DNA from: Motilimonas sp. E26
GTDB taxonomy: Bacteria > Pseudomonadota > Gammaproteobacteria > Enterobacterales > CBDFNC01
Length of the DNA: 64,000 nt
Direction of reading: 5' to 3'
Assembly (NCBI RefSeq): GCF_021278025.1
Contig: NZ_JAIBHJ010000017.1
Coordinates: 1-64,000 of the forward strand
In this document: piece after piece, positions 1 through 9,649 of the stretch
How positions within the stretch are numbered: the stretch's first letter is position 1
Layout of the letters: each line of letters starts with the position of its first letter
Translations under genes and position numbers: made by a program
The notes under the pieces: generated by a model
Databases searched by the model: none
What the model was told of the DNA's origin: nothing
What the model saw: only the letters and a program-made list of their open reading frames with translations

Positions 1-45
1 TTAACCACCTGATGTTGCGTTGCGCCTTGCGCTGTGCCGTCTCAG

Positions 46-105
46 TGGTTGCGCATTATAGGGAGATTCGATTCTGGTGCAAGACTTTATTTGAAGTTTT
101 TCACA
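46..105 (-). promoter_or_regulatory. rRNA operon P1-type promoter, reading out of the left edge
   Basis: On the minus strand there is a -35 TTGCAC (77-82), a 16 bp spacer ending CTCCC, a perfect -10 TATAAT (55-60), then GCGCAACCACTGAGACGG. This is almost the same as the core of E. coli rrn P1 promoters (CTCCC, TATAAT, GCGC, CCACTGA). The likely start is the A at about 46. An AT-rich, UP-element-like stretch lies behind the -35. The GC-rich discriminator is the feature that makes rrn promoters sensitive to ppGpp. A gmhB gene directly behind an rrn operon is also seen in E. coli (rrnH). The 16S gene itself would lie outside the window, so the rRNA operon is inferred. Confidence 0.85.
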
Positions 106-141
106 CTTTTCTATTAATCACTCAAAAAACAAACAATGCGT

Positions 142-699
142 TTACTTTATCTTCACTAAGGTGCTGGCAAATGCTGCTAAATCAGCATATTTGCCATTAG
201 CGAGTGCTAAACCTTCTTCAGTTAACGCTTTACCCGTTTCAACCAATACATTAGTACCAACGCCAGCCGCAATGCCAGCCTGTATGTCTGCCGTTTTATC
301 ACCAACAAAATATGAATTGGCTAAATCGATACCTAGCTCTTTGGTTGCAGTGAGCAGCATCCCCGGAGCAGGTTTACGACATTCACACACTTGTTTGTAT
401 TCTTCAACTGTTGCTTCTGGATGATGTGGACAGTAATAGATGCCATCGAGATCTACGTCTCTGTCAGCAAGAGACCAATCCATCCACTCAGTCAAATTCA
501 TAAAGTCGTCTTCGCTATAATAGCCACGACCGATCCCTGACTGATTGGTTACCAAAACTAATAAGTAGCCTTTTTGTTTTATCTCTTGGCAAGCTTCTAT
601 TGCCCCTTCAACAAACTCAAAATCATCCACTTCATAGACATAACCGTGATCAACATTAAGCACACCATCACGATCTATAAATACAGCAGGTTTAGACAC
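142..699 (-). CDS. gmhB: D-glycero-beta-D-manno-heptose 1,7-bisphosphate 7-phosphatase
   Basis: HAD-family phosphatase that removes the 7-phosphate from heptose bisphosphate in the ADP-heptose pathway for the LPS inner core; cytosolic. The protein opens with the HAD nucleophile motif [14 protein letters not shown] and has LVTNQSG, the GmhB zinc-binding cysteines (CPHH, CECRKP) and the distal VGDKTADI acid motif. Length is normal for the family (about 185-190 aa). I chose the GTG at 699 because AAGGA sits 7 nt upstream and homologues begin just before the FIDRDG motif. An in-frame ATG at 714 would add five residues but has no ribosome site. It lies directly behind the rrn-type promoter on the same strand. 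Confidence 0.93.
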   Translation of the reverse strand: MSKPAVFIDRDGVLNVDHGYVYEVDDFEFVEGAIEACQEIKQKGYLLVLVTNQSGIGRGYYSEDDFMNLTEWMDWSLADRDVDLDGIYYCPHHPEATVEEYKQVCECRKPAPGMLLTATKELGIDLANSYFVGDKTADIQAGIAAGVGTNVLVETGKALTEEGLALANGKYADLAAFASTLVKIK

Positions 700-741
700 A
701 CATATTTCCTTCATTACTAAAACAGGACAGAAACCAATAAT

Positions 742-1749
742 CTATTGTTGATAATAATCACGATACCAATCAACAAACTGACTGATCCCAAGTTCAATTG
801 AAGTCGTCGGCTTATAACCTACATCTTCAATCAAGGCATCGATATCAGCAAATGTTGCTGGCACATCACCAGGTTGAATTGGCATCATATTCTTTTTCGC
901 CTCCATATCGAGGCTTTTTTCAATTTGTTCAATAAAATAGCCTAATTGCACTGGCTGATTATTGCCGATATTGTAAACACGATATGGTGCAGAGCTTTGC
1001 GCGGGGCTGGAGTGTTCCGGTGTCCAAGCCGCATTCGCTTGTGGCACTTTATACAGTGAGCGAACCACGCCTTCAACAATATCGTCGATGTAAGTAAAAT
1101 CACGCTGCATTTTGCCATAGTTAAATACATTAATGGGCTTACCTTCCATAATCGCTTTAGTGAACAAAAACAGCGCCATGTCTGGTCGTCCCCATGGACC
1201 ATAAACGGTAAAAAAACGTAATCCCGTGGTCGGCAATGCAAATAAGTGACTGTAAGTATGCGCCATTAGCTCATTTGATTTTTTCGTTGCTGCATATAAA
1301 GAAACCGGATGGTCGACACTGTGCTCGACTGAAAATGGCATTTGGGTATTAAGGCCATAGACCGAACTTGATGACGCATAAACCAGATGCTTAACTTGGT
1401 GATGACGACAGCCTTCTAGAATATTAACAAAGCCAACTATATTTGAGTCTACATAAGAGTGTGGGTTTTCTAATGAATATCGAACGCCGGCTTGAGCGGC
1501 TAAATTGATAACACCGTCAAATTGCTCTTGCGCAAACAACTCCGCCATGGCTTCTCTATCTTGTAAATCAAGTTTCACAAATCTAAAGCCGTCTTTACCT
1601 TCTAGCCTTGCTAGACGGTCGTACTTTAATTGTGGGTCATAATAATCATTGAGATTATCCAACCCAACCACTTGGTGGCCATCTGCTAGCAAGCGTAAGC
1701 TCGTATAGCTACCAATAAATCCTGCTGCGCCTGTTACTAATACTTTCAT
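742..1749 (-). CDS. NAD-dependent nucleotide-sugar epimerase (UDP-glucuronate 4-epimerase type)
   Basis: Extended short-chain dehydrogenase/reductase. The NAD-binding GAAGFIG motif lies at about residues 7-13 and the catalytic YAATKK motif (Tyr-x3-Lys) is near the middle. The [15 protein letters not shown] block is typical of UDP-glucuronate/galacturonate 4-epimerases, which supply UDP-galacturonate for LPS or capsule. I chose the ATG at 1749 because AAGGGACG precedes it and [13 protein letters not shown] is the usual N-terminus; the longer reading frame (to 1815) adds an unconserved stretch. It is on the same strand as gmhB with a short gap, so both may serve surface polysaccharide synthesis. 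Exact substrate is inferred; 335 aa matches the family. Confidence 0.85.
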   Translation of the reverse strand: MKVLVTGAAGFIGSYTSLRLLADGHQVVGLDNLNDYYDPQLKYDRLARLEGKDGFRFVKLDLQDREAMAELFAQEQFDGVINLAAQAGVRYSLENPHSYVDSNIVGFVNILEGCRHHQVKHLVYASSSSVYGLNTQMPFSVEHSVDHPVSLYAATKKSNELMAHTYSHLFALPTTGLRFFTVYGPWGRPDMALFLFTKAIMEGKPINVFNYGKMQRDFTYIDDIVEGVVRSLYKVPQANAAWTPEHSSPAQSSAPYRVYNIGNNQPVQLGYFIEQIEKSLDMEAKKNMMPIQPGDVPATFADIDALIEDVGYKPTTSIELGISQFVDWYRDYYQQ

Positions 1750-1904
1750 TCGATCGTCCCTTGAACCCGTAATTGGGCATGAGCCTATTTCATTATTATT
1801 GAGTATGGCTCTCATTCTAGCGATAAGTTGAGTTTTTGCCTATTCCCTTACTTTCTTTGTTTCTGCTATAAATGAATGTGTGTTAATCATTAAAGGGAAA
1901 TTTT

Positions 1905-2135
1905 ATGGACATGTCTGGATTAAAACAGCTATATCAAAACAATGAACTAATTGAAGCCAATGTGATCCCTGCTACTCAAGGCAATGGCTGGATAGTCGAT
2001 TGCAGAAATGCAGCGGGAGAAGGTCTGATCCTCACCAATGCCGTTGGGCGGGAGTCCTGCTTTAATAGCCAAGAAATGGCAACTTCCCAAGCAAATGCTA
2101 TTGGCTTTATTGACGTCAACTGCATTGATATATAG
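1905..2135 (+). CDS. small protein of unknown function
   Basis: A 76-residue protein I do not recognise. A good ribosome site (AAGGGAAATTTT) precedes the ATG, and it sits alone between the divergent epimerase and the tas gene, so it is probably real. It has no signal peptide or membrane segment. The middle (GWIVDCRNAAGEGLILTNA) looks like a short beta-rich unit followed by a helix and a final strand ending FIDVNCIDI. It has three cysteines with no metal-binding spacing. It could form a transcript with tas, 49 bp downstream. No function is proposed. Confidence 0.6.
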   Translation: MDMSGLKQLYQNNELIEANVIPATQGNGWIVDCRNAAGEGLILTNAVGRESCFNSQEMATSQANAIGFIDVNCIDI

Positions 2136-2184
2136 TCAATCCACACATGTAACGAATTCATCTCACTTAAATTAGCGGTAGCCA

Positions 2185-3225
2185 ATGAAATATCACAAAA
2201 TTCCACACAGCTCCTTAGAAGTAAGTAAGATTTGTTTGGGTACCATGACTTGGGGCGAACAAAATACCGAGCAACAAGCCCATCAGCAACTTGATTACGC
2301 TCTCACCCAAGGAATCAACTTTATTGATACTGCCGAAATGTATCCCGTGCCACCAAGCGGCGAAACGCAAGGCTTAACGGAGCAATATATAGGCAACTGG
2401 CTCAATAAGACCCAGCAACGAGATCAAATAATACTCGCCACTAAGGTTGCTGCGCCATCTACTGGGCGCGGCATTTCTATCCGTAGCAACATGGCTCTTG
2501 ATAGACGCAATATTCATCAAGCCTTAAATGATAGCCTAACCCGATTAAAAACAGACTACATCGATTTATACCAAATTCACTGGCCAGAACGGCGAACCAA
2601 TTTTTTTGGTCAACTTAACTATCAGTATTCCGAACAAGAAACTTATACCCCCATCATCGAAACACTGGAAGCACTGCAAGAGCTAGTACAGGCAGGAAAA
2701 ATTCGCTATATCGGGGTATCTAACGAAACGCCTTGGGGCGTAGCCCAATATTTACGGTTGGCAGAAAAACACAACCTACCGAAGATTGTCACCATTCAAA
2801 ACCCTTATAATTTGCTCAACCGCACTTTTGAGCAAGGCTTGGCAGAGTTTTCTCAACGTGAAGGCGTAGAGTTATTAGCCTATTCTCCCCTTGCTTTCGG
2901 GGTGCTCTCTGGAAAATATCTCAACGGACAACGACCGACAGGTGCTCGGCTGTCATTATTTGAACGCTTCCAGCGTTACAGCAACCCGCAAGCGGAACAA
3001 GCAACGCAAGCGTATGTGTCATTAGCTCAAAACTTGGAAATGGACCCCAGTGTGATGGCCCTTGCCTTTGTTAACCAACAGCCGTTTGTGGCGGCGAATA
3101 TCATCGGCGCAACCACTTTGGCGCAACTTGAAACCAACATTAGTAGCATAGATGTCACTTTGAGTGATGAAGTGATTAATGAAATAAACCAGATCTTCCA
3201 GCGCCAGCCAAACCCTTGTCCGTAA
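2185..3225 (+). CDS. tas: NADP(H)-dependent aldo-keto reductase Tas
   Basis: Aldo-keto reductase, a TIM barrel that reduces carbonyls with NADPH; cytosolic. The protein is 346 aa, the same length as E. coli Tas, and follows it closely (KYHKIPHSSLEVS at the start, AEMYPVPP, YIGVSNETPWGV, IQNPYNLLNR). The catalytic tetrad is visible as Asp48, Tyr53, Lys87 (ATKVA) and His132 (QIHWP). In E. coli tas was named from suppression of tyrosine auxotrophy in starving cells; the physiological substrate is not known. A strong terminator follows at 3233. Confidence 0.93.
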   Translation: MKYHKIPHSSLEVSKICLGTMTWGEQNTEQQAHQQLDYALTQGINFIDTAEMYPVPPSGETQGLTEQYIGNWLNKTQQRDQIILATKVAAPSTGRGISIRSNMALDRRNIHQALNDSLTRLKTDYIDLYQIHWPERRTNFFGQLNYQYSEQETYTPIIETLEALQELVQAGKIRYIGVSNETPWGVAQYLRLAEKHNLPKIVTIQNPYNLLNRTFEQGLAEFSQREGVELLAYSPLAFGVLSGKYLNGQRPTGARLSLFERFQRYSNPQAEQATQAYVSLAQNLEMDPSVMALAFVNQQPFVAANIIGATTLAQLETNISSIDVTLSDEVINEINQIFQRQPNPCP

Positions 3226-3232
3226 ATAGAAC

Positions 3233-3266
3233 GCCTTAGTTGATATATCGACTAAGGCTATTTTTT
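3233..3266 (+). terminator. Rho-independent terminator after tas
   Basis: A near-perfect 26 bp palindrome (outer arms GCCTTAGT / ACTAAGGC, inner GATATATC) lies just after the tas stop codon and is followed by TATTTTTTC. It should end the tas transcript before the rcsF promoter. Confidence 0.85.
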
Positions 3267-3348
3267 CAAATCTGTCACTATCTTACTTCCCGGCATTGAA
3301 TTATCTTTGGTACACTAAATGCTACATATTTCATTGCAGTAGGCTTCC

Positions 3349-3720
3349 ATGCGCGCTTATATTTTACTGACCCCATTACTTCTCGTAGGTTGTAGTCAAT
3401 ACAGCTTTAACAGTAACGTTGACAAAGAAAATTTTGACCAATACTTTAAACCTTCACAAGTAACTGTCTATGACAAAGCACAGTTAGAAACTCTCAACTA
3501 TATCCACCTAACAACTGTTGAGGGGTCGGTTTGCCAACAGCAAGCTAATGAGCCCAAGCCAACCCTTGCTGATGCTCGTACTCAAGCACGCCTTGCGGCC
3601 GCTGATGCAGGAGCTAATGGTATTATTTTTACGCGGTGTATCGAAACATCCGATGATATCTGTCTTGCTGCAAGCTTATGTTATGGCCAAGCAATCAAAG
3701 TAGCCGAGCCAGATGAGTGA
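3349..3720 (+). CDS. rcsF: RcsF-like outer-membrane stress-sensor lipoprotein
   Basis: Small lipoprotein with a lipobox ending LLVGC, so Cys15 would be the lipidated residue. The mature part has four more cysteines (62, 97, 105, 111), the number RcsF uses for two non-consecutive disulfides. The segment DARTQARLAAADAGANGI matches the RcsF core helix region. In enterobacteria RcsF detects envelope or LPS damage and feeds the Rcs phosphorelay. The gene order rcsF-trmO-proS is the E. coli order, which supports the call. The stop codon overlaps the trmO start by 8 nt, so the two are translationally coupled. Whether this organism has RcsC/D/B cannot be seen here. Confidence 0.85.
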   Translation: MRAYILLTPLLLVGCSQYSFNSNVDKENFDQYFKPSQVTVYDKAQLETLNYIHLTTVEGSVCQQQANEPKPTLADARTQARLAAADAGANGIIFTRCIETSDDICLAASLCYGQAIKVAEPDE

Positions 3721-4429
3721 GTTTGTCTTCAATCAAATAGGCATTATCGAGTCGCCATACCAGCAAAAGTTCGCCATCCCTCGCCAGCCAGGCTTAGTGC
3801 CTGCAGCAAAAGGCCGTATCAAATTAAGTTCACACTGTAATAACCTTGACACTTTAAAGGGATTAGAGCGTTCATCCCACCTTTGGCTGATCTTTGTATT
3901 CCACGAGACAATGGAGCAAGGTTGGAAGCCTATGGTCCGCCCGCCTCGTCTTGGCGGCAATGAGAAAATGGGGGTATTTGCTACTCGCTCAACGTTTCGC
4001 CCCAACCCTATTGGTATGTCAGTTGTGCGAAATGAGGGGGTTTATCGGGAAGGCAAGCAAGTCTACTTACAGATTAGCGCGCTGGATTTACTCAACGGCA
4101 CACCAATCCTAGATATCAAGCCATATTTACCCTACTCCGATTCATTAACAGGGGTACAAACAGGCTTTAGCCAACCAAATGAAAGCGACATGATGGCGGT
4201 TGAGTTTGCGCCCTTAGCGCAGCAGCAATTGAAGCAGCTCTCAAATCAATACCCTGAATTACCATTATTCATTGAGCAAGTTCTGCAACAAGATCCAAGG
4301 CCGGCTTACAAAAAAAATAAACCCGATGAAAAAACCTACGCCATGAGCTTATATGATCTAAATATCAGCTGGCGCGTAATAGCAAACACGAATCAAGTAT
4401 TAGAAATCGCGACCACGACCTCGCCCTAA
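3713..4429 (+). CDS. trmO: tRNA (adenine(37)-N6)-methyltransferase TrmO
   Basis: TrmO (TsaA/YaeB family) methylates N6 of t6A37 in tRNAs that read ACY threonine codons, using S-adenosylmethionine in an unusual single-sheeted beta-barrel fold. Family motifs are clear: IGIIESPYQQKFAIPRQ at the N-terminus, GRIKL, the RPPRLGG stretch, GVFATRSTFRPNPIGMS, and the C-terminal DPRPAY motif. Length (238 aa) is normal. It overlaps rcsF by 8 nt and precedes proS. Confidence 0.95.
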   Translation: MSEFVFNQIGIIESPYQQKFAIPRQPGLVPAAKGRIKLSSHCNNLDTLKGLERSSHLWLIFVFHETMEQGWKPMVRPPRLGGNEKMGVFATRSTFRPNPIGMSVVRNEGVYREGKQVYLQISALDLLNGTPILDIKPYLPYSDSLTGVQTGFSQPNESDMMAVEFAPLAQQQLKQLSNQYPELPLFIEQVLQQDPRPAYKKNKPDEKTYAMSLYDLNISWRVIANTNQVLEIATTTSP

Positions 4430-4510
4430 GTAGATACCCCTTTGCTGGCTCCCCTAGCACTGGTAAACTCTGGCAATATTTTTAAAACAACAAGAATCAA
4501 CAGGATTAAC

Positions 4511-6226
4511 ATGCGTACCAGTAATTACTTACTTTCAACAGTGAAAGAAACCCCAAGCGATGCTGAAGTCATCAGTCATCAACTTATGCTCCGCGCCGGC
4601 ATGGTTCGTAAACTGGCCTCTGGTTTATACACTTGGTTGCCCACTGGTTTACGCGTATTACGCAAAGTAGAAACAATTGTTCGTGAAGAAATGAACCGAG
4701 CTGGCGCTATCGAAATATTAATGCCAGTGGTTCAACCCGCTGATCTTTGGCACGAAACAGGCCGCTGGGAGAAGTTTGGTCCTGAATTACTGCGCATTAA
4801 AGACCGTCATCAGCGCGACTTTGTCCTCGGTCCAACCCACGAAGAAGTGATCACAGAACTGGTCCGTAAAGAAGTTTCTAGCTACAAGCAGTTACCGTTG
4901 AACTTGTACCAAGTACAAACCAAATTTCGTGACGAAGTTCGCCCACGTTTTGGTGTAATGCGTGCACGCGAATTCACCATGAAAGATGCTTACTCATTCC
5001 ACACCTCACAGGAATGTTTAGAAAAAACCTATCAAGTCATGTTTGATGCTTACTGCCGCATCTTTGACCGCCTTGGTCTCGAATACCGCCCTGTTATTGC
5101 CGACACGGGCAGTATTGGCGGCAGTGCGTCACATGAATTTCACGTATTAGCTCAAAGCGGTGAAGATGACATTGTTTTCTCTGATGCCAGTGACTACGCG
5201 GCGAACATCGAAAAAGCTGAAGCGCTAGCACCAACAGAGCCTCGCGCAGCAGCCACTAAAACAATGGAATTAGTGGATACGCCAAATGCGAAAACCATTG
5301 AAGAATTAGTTACTCAATTTGAGCTGCCGATTGAAAAAACAGTTAAGACCTTAATCGTAAAAGCGGATGAAGAGTCTGAGCATAACTTAATTGCACTACT
5401 TGTGCGCGGCGATCATGAGCTCAACGAAATCAAAGCTGAAAAACTAGAGCATGTCGCATCACCATTAACGTTTGCGTCTGAAGAAGAAATTCGCGCCGCC
5501 GTGGGCGCAGGCCCAGGCTCACTCGGCCCTGTTAAATTATCTATTCCTGTTGTAGTCGATCGCAGTGTTGCCGCAATGAGTGACTTCGGTGCTGGGGCCA
5601 ATGAAGACGGTAAACATTACTTTGGTATCAACTGGGGCCGCGATGCCGCTGAGCCAGAAGTGGCTGATTTACGTAATGTGGTGGTTGGCGATCCAAGCCC
5701 ATGTGGCCAAGGTGTGCTATCTATCGCTCGTGGTATTGAAGTAGGTCATATCTTCCAACTTGGAGACAACTACTCTAAATCAATGAACGCCGCGGTGTTA
5801 AACGAGCAAGGTAAAAATCAAGTGATGACCATGGGTTGTTACGGTATTGGCGTTTCTCGTATTGTTGCGGCAGCGATTGAACAAAATAACGATGACGCCG
5901 GTATCATCTGGCCTGAGTCTATCGCGCCGTTTACTGTTGCGATTATTCCAATGAATATGCATAAATCTCATCGCGTAGCCGAAGTAGCAGAACAATTCTA
6001 CCAAGCGCTCACTGAAGCTGGCGTTGATGTATTGTTTGATGATCGTAAAGAGCGCCCGGGCGTTATGTTTAAAGACATGGAGCTATGTGGCATTCCTCAC
6101 GCGATTGTCATCGGCGACCGTAGCTTAGACAATCAACTGGTTGAATACAAAAACCGTCGCAGCGGCGAGAAAGAAGAAGTGGCGGTTGACGCTGTCGTCG
6201 ATAAAATTCTTGCTGCGCTCAAATAA
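4511..6226 (+). CDS. proS: prolyl-tRNA synthetase (bacterial type, with editing domain)
   Basis: Class II aminoacyl-tRNA synthetase of 571 aa, matching the 572 aa E. coli enzyme. It charges tRNA-Pro. Visible parts are the class II core ([37 protein letters not shown] as motif 2), a long INS editing insertion between about residues 220 and 400 that removes mischarged Ala-tRNA-Pro, then GCYGIGVSR (motif 3) and an anticodon-binding C-terminus. I chose the ATG at 4511 because [10 protein letters not shown] is the conserved N-terminus. A TTG at 4442 would add 23 residues without homology. It is third in the rcsF-trmO-proS set. Confidence 0.97.
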   Translation: MRTSNYLLSTVKETPSDAEVISHQLMLRAGMVRKLASGLYTWLPTGLRVLRKVETIVREEMNRAGAIEILMPVVQPADLWHETGRWEKFGPELLRIKDRHQRDFVLGPTHEEVITELVRKEVSSYKQLPLNLYQVQTKFRDEVRPRFGVMRAREFTMKDAYSFHTSQECLEKTYQVMFDAYCRIFDRLGLEYRPVIADTGSIGGSASHEFHVLAQSGEDDIVFSDASDYAANIEKAEALAPTEPRAAATKTMELVDTPNAKTIEELVTQFELPIEKTVKTLIVKADEESEHNLIALLVRGDHELNEIKAEKLEHVASPLTFASEEEIRAAVGAGPGSLGPVKLSIPVVVDRSVAAMSDFGAGANEDGKHYFGINWGRDAAEPEVADLRNVVVGDPSPCGQGVLSIARGIEVGHIFQLGDNYSKSMNAAVLNEQGKNQVMTMGCYGIGVSRIVAAAIEQNNDDAGIIWPESIAPFTVAIIPMNMHKSHRVAEVAEQFYQALTEAGVDVLFDDRKERPGVMFKDMELCGIPHAIVIGDRSLDNQLVEYKNRRSGEKEEVAVDAVVDKILAALK

Positions 6227-6245
6227 GCTCACTATTAAACTTTCT

Positions 6246-6270
6246 AAGGGTGCCTAGTGCGCCCTTTTTT
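6246..6270 (+). terminator. Rho-independent terminator after proS
   Basis: Stem AAGGGTGC / GCGCCCTT with one T-G pair and a CTAGT loop, then TTTTTT, about 20 nt after the proS stop codon. Confidence 0.85.
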
Positions 6271-6403
6271 AATGCCTGTTGAATAACATATTATGGCAAC
6301 CTACTACTCCCCCCCATATGCCCTGCCAGCTTCAAGACACTTATCTATAAATATTAGTCGTAAAACTTTCATATACTTAGGTAAATAAAGCTAAGCTAAA
6401 GAC

Positions 6404-7525
6404 ATGAAAACAAAATCTTGCGCGTTATTATTAACCGGTGGCGGCGCGCGCGCGGCCTATCAAGTAGGGGTTTTAAAAGCCATAGCCGAGCTTTACCCAA
6501 GAAACCACCATAGCCCTTTTAATATTCTGTGTGGCACTTCCGCAGGTGGCATCAATATTGCCGCACTTGCCTGCTACGCCAGTTGTTTTAGGCTTGGAGT
6601 GAAAAAACTCGACTTCATGTGGCGAAATTTTCGCACCAATCAAGTTTACCAAACAGACATGCTACAACTCAGCGCGAAAATGCTGCGTAACTTTTGTGCC
6701 AGCTTCCAAGCCGATTATGCATACAAACCGGGCTTTTCATTACTCGACAATACACCACTGCGAGAGCTACTTAATCAATATATGGAATTTGAGAGAATTG
6801 ACCGCAATATTCTTTCTGGCGCGCTTAACGCTGCCGCAATAACTGCTTCAGATTATACGACAGGGGATTCCATTAGCTTTTTTCAATCTAATGGTAATCA
6901 TCAACCATGGCAGCGTGCCAAACGAAAAGGCGTCAATGCCATTTTAAATGCAGAGCACCTACTGGCAACATCCGCCATTCCGCTGCTCTTTCCGCCGTGC
7001 CAAATAGGACAGGATTATTATGGTGATGGCTCAGTACATCAACTTTCTCCACTGAGTCCTGCTATTCATCTCGGCGCTGAAAAAATTCTGGTGATCAGTT
7101 TAGAGCAACCGAGGATAAAACCTAATGCTCCCCGCCATGTGCCGAATATTTCAGAAATTTCAGGGCACTTATTAGATACTATTTTTACCGATACACTCAA
7201 CTCCGATTTAGAGCGCCTTAATCGCGTTAACAGCACCTTAGCTCTGCTTGAGCAAGCACAACAACATCCAATGCAACTACAAACCATTGAAAGCTTTGTC
7301 ATCAAGCCCAGTCAGGGCTTTAATCATATCGCCGATAAACATTATGATGCCTTACCATTAAGTGTGAAATTATTATTACGCAGTCTCGGCATTAAAAAAG
7401 GTAGCCAATCAACTTTGACGTCATATTTAATGTTTGAGCAAAACTATACTAGAGAGCTGATCCAACTCGGCTATCAGGACTGCCATAACCAAATGGCATC
7501 ATTACAATCGTTCTTATTCGAGTAA
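6404..7525 (+). CDS. patatin-like phospholipase
   Basis: Patatin-family serine hydrolase of 373 aa. The oxyanion-hole motif GGGARAAYQVG is at residues 12-22, the nucleophile elbow GTSAGG has Ser46, and the catalytic Asp208 is in a DGS motif, so the Ser-Asp dyad is complete. Members cleave acyl esters of phospholipids or related lipids. There is no signal peptide, so it is probably cytosolic or peripheral to the inner membrane rather than an ExoU-type toxin; substrate is unknown. It stands alone, converging on the Kef-type gene with only a 33 bp gap and no clear terminator. Confidence 0.88.
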   Translation: MKTKSCALLLTGGGARAAYQVGVLKAIAELYPRNHHSPFNILCGTSAGGINIAALACYASCFRLGVKKLDFMWRNFRTNQVYQTDMLQLSAKMLRNFCASFQADYAYKPGFSLLDNTPLRELLNQYMEFERIDRNILSGALNAAAITASDYTTGDSISFFQSNGNHQPWQRAKRKGVNAILNAEHLLATSAIPLLFPPCQIGQDYYGDGSVHQLSPLSPAIHLGAEKILVISLEQPRIKPNAPRHVPNISEISGHLLDTIFTDTLNSDLERLNRVNSTLALLEQAQQHPMQLQTIESFVIKPSQGFNHIADKHYDALPLSVKLLLRSLGIKKGSQSTLTSYLMFEQNYTRELIQLGYQDCHNQMASLQSFLFE

Positions 7526-7558
7526 CTGTCGATCTTTAATCAATAGTAGCAGAGCCGC

Positions 7559-9508
7559 TTAACGCCCATTTAACAAATGATTTTCGGCAATTTCGATGTC
7601 CTTACTCTCACCTGACAATAACAAAATATCGCCTTGCTCAATCATCTCAAATGGGTCGGCCGTTTCGAAGATGTTTTTGCCATCGCGGCGCCATTCCATA
7701 ATTTCAACATTAGCTAACTCCAACTGAACTAAAGCACGACCAATCGCCAATGAACCAGGTAACATTGTAACCGCATGTAAGCGTTCGCTCTGATGTTCAG
7801 CTTTATTTTCACTGGTTTCGCCATGAAAAAAACTATGTAAATGCTTATATTGATTTTCCCGCTCTTGCTGCATTTTTTTGATAATTTTGGAAATTGGCAC
7901 CCCAGACATGAGCAGGACATGAGAAACTAACATTAAGCTACCTTCCAACACTTCTGGAACCACTTCAGCCGCACCATTAGCTTTTAACTCTACAATATCT
8001 TTATCGTCTTTGGTGCGTACCAAAACTTTAGCATCAGGATTTAATAACGAAATCGTATTCAACATACTCAAGGTTTTTTTATGGTTATGAAATGTGATAA
8101 TCACCAGTTTTGCTTTGCAGACCCCTAGCATCAGTAAAATTTCACGGCGACAAGCATCGCCAAATGCCACTGATTCGCCACCACTGACAGATTCTTTGAT
8201 CCGCATAGGATCACGATCAAGGGCCACATAGCTAATGTTTTCTGTTTTTAGAAAGCGCGCAATAGTTTGGCCAACACGACCATAACCACAAATAATCACA
8301 TGATCGGTGAATTCTCCAGGCAAAGGTTTGCGCTTTTTCAGTAACGCTTCAGAGCTATGCAAAAGATCAACACTGAGCTTATGGCTATATTTAACCAAGG
8401 GCGGTGTTAAAGCCATTGATATCACCCCTACGGCAACAATAATCGAAGACTGCGTAGCACTCAGTAGATCATATTTGTTGGCGAGGGCAACCAGCACAAA
8501 ACCAAACTCGCCCACTTGGCACAGCATCATGCCCGCTGCAATAGCATCTGTATTACGCTGCTTTAAAAGCTTTGCTAATAACGCCACAATGAGCATTTTC
8601 GTTACCATCAAGACTGCGACAATGCCAATCAACTCTAGCCAGAATTCGGCCAACACGGCTAAATCAATCAACATACCAATAGTGACAAAAAACAAGCCCA
8701 TTAAGACATCACGAAAAGGCCGAATATCCGCTTCCAACTGGTGCTTATAATGACTCTCGCTAAGCATCATCCCCGCTAAAAATGCCCCCAAAGCCATTGA
8801 TAAACCAAGCATATGGGTAAGGCCTCCAGCTAATAACGCCACAAGTAAGGTCATTAAAACAAATAGCTCATCTGACTGGTCACTGGCTATCTCTTGAAAC
8901 AAGCGTGGTAAACACCATTTCCCGATAGCTAATATCGATAGCACCGCCACTAGCCCTTTCCCCATCGCGATGACGAGTGACAACGCAATTTCACCAGAAC
9001 TCATCACTGGAACCGCCAAAATAGGCACCACAATAAGTAAAGGCATCACGGCAAGATCTTGAAATAACAGCACACTCACCGCCAACTGGCCTCGACGAGT
9101 ATGAGTTTTTTGTTGTTCAACCAGCTGCTTAATTATAATTGCCGTTGAGGACATGGATAATGCACCAGCAATCACAACCCCTTGCTGCCAAGAAACCCCA
9201 GCGAGTAGAACCACAATAAAAAACAATATAGAGGATAAAAAAACCTGAGCGCCACCCAACCCAAACACCAAACCTCGCATGGTAATAAGCTTAGCTAAAG
9301 AGAATTCTAGGCCCAAAGAGAACATTAAGAAAGCAATGCCTAGTTCCGCAATCAGGTCCATACCGTGAAAATCAACAAAGAAAGACAGCCCGGATGGACC
9401 AATGAGCAAGCCAGTAAACAGGTAGGCAAGGATAGCAGGCAAGGCCAAACGGCGGAAAATTGCCACATTGATAACAGCGAGTAATAACAACAGAACGAAC
9501 TCTAACAA
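7559..9508 (-). CDS. Kef/YbaL-type monovalent cation:proton antiporter (CPA2) with RCK domains
   Basis: Inner-membrane CPA2 antiporter of 649 aa, expected to exchange K+ or Na+ for H+. Residues 1-380 form about 12 membrane helices (LALPAILAYLFTGLLIGPSG is typical of the first ones). A RCK_N (TrkA-N) nucleotide-binding domain follows, with HVIICGYGRVGQTIARFL at about residue 395. The C-terminus carries a TrkA_C-like domain (about 565-645). The start codon is TTG at 9508 with AGGAAAA upstream. The closest types are KefB/KefC and YbaL; sequence alone does not decide the ion or whether glutathione conjugates gate it. No KefF/KefG-type ancillary subunit lies next to it. Confidence 0.88.
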   Translation of the reverse strand: MLEFVLLLLLAVINVAIFRRLALPAILAYLFTGLLIGPSGLSFFVDFHGMDLIAELGIAFLMFSLGLEFSLAKLITMRGLVFGLGGAQVFLSSILFFIVVLLAGVSWQQGVVIAGALSMSSTAIIIKQLVEQQKTHTRRGQLAVSVLLFQDLAVMPLLIVVPILAVPVMSSGEIALSLVIAMGKGLVAVLSILAIGKWCLPRLFQEIASDQSDELFVLMTLLVALLAGGLTHMLGLSMALGAFLAGMMLSESHYKHQLEADIRPFRDVLMGLFFVTIGMLIDLAVLAEFWLELIGIVAVLMVTKMLIVALLAKLLKQRNTDAIAAGMMLCQVGEFGFVLVALANKYDLLSATQSSIIVAVGVISMALTPPLVKYSHKLSVDLLHSSEALLKKRKPLPGEFTDHVIICGYGRVGQTIARFLKTENISYVALDRDPMRIKESVSGGESVAFGDACRREILLMLGVCKAKLVIITFHNHKKTLSMLNTISLLNPDAKVLVRTKDDKDIVELKANGAAEVVPEVLEGSLMLVSHVLLMSGVPISKIIKKMQQERENQYKHLHSFFHGETSENKAEHQSERLHAVTMLPGSLAIGRALVQLELANVEIMEWRRDGKNIFETADPFEMIEQGDILLLSGESKDIEIAENHLLNGR

Positions 9509-9649
9509 GCAGGTTTTCCTCTTAACTAGTTGTTTTAATGTTAGTCAATTTCTCCTTATTTACCTTTCCGAACACAAAATAATAACTGGCACGTTTTCTG
9601 CTTATTTAAAACCAGTATTTTGCATAGTAATTTCGGCAATGAGGAAAAT

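Noticed and set aside
8307-8750. A 147-codon ORF opposite the Kef-type gene
   Set aside because: It is fully antisense to a clearly coding membrane domain and its Ser/Thr/Ile-rich product reads like a shadow frame.
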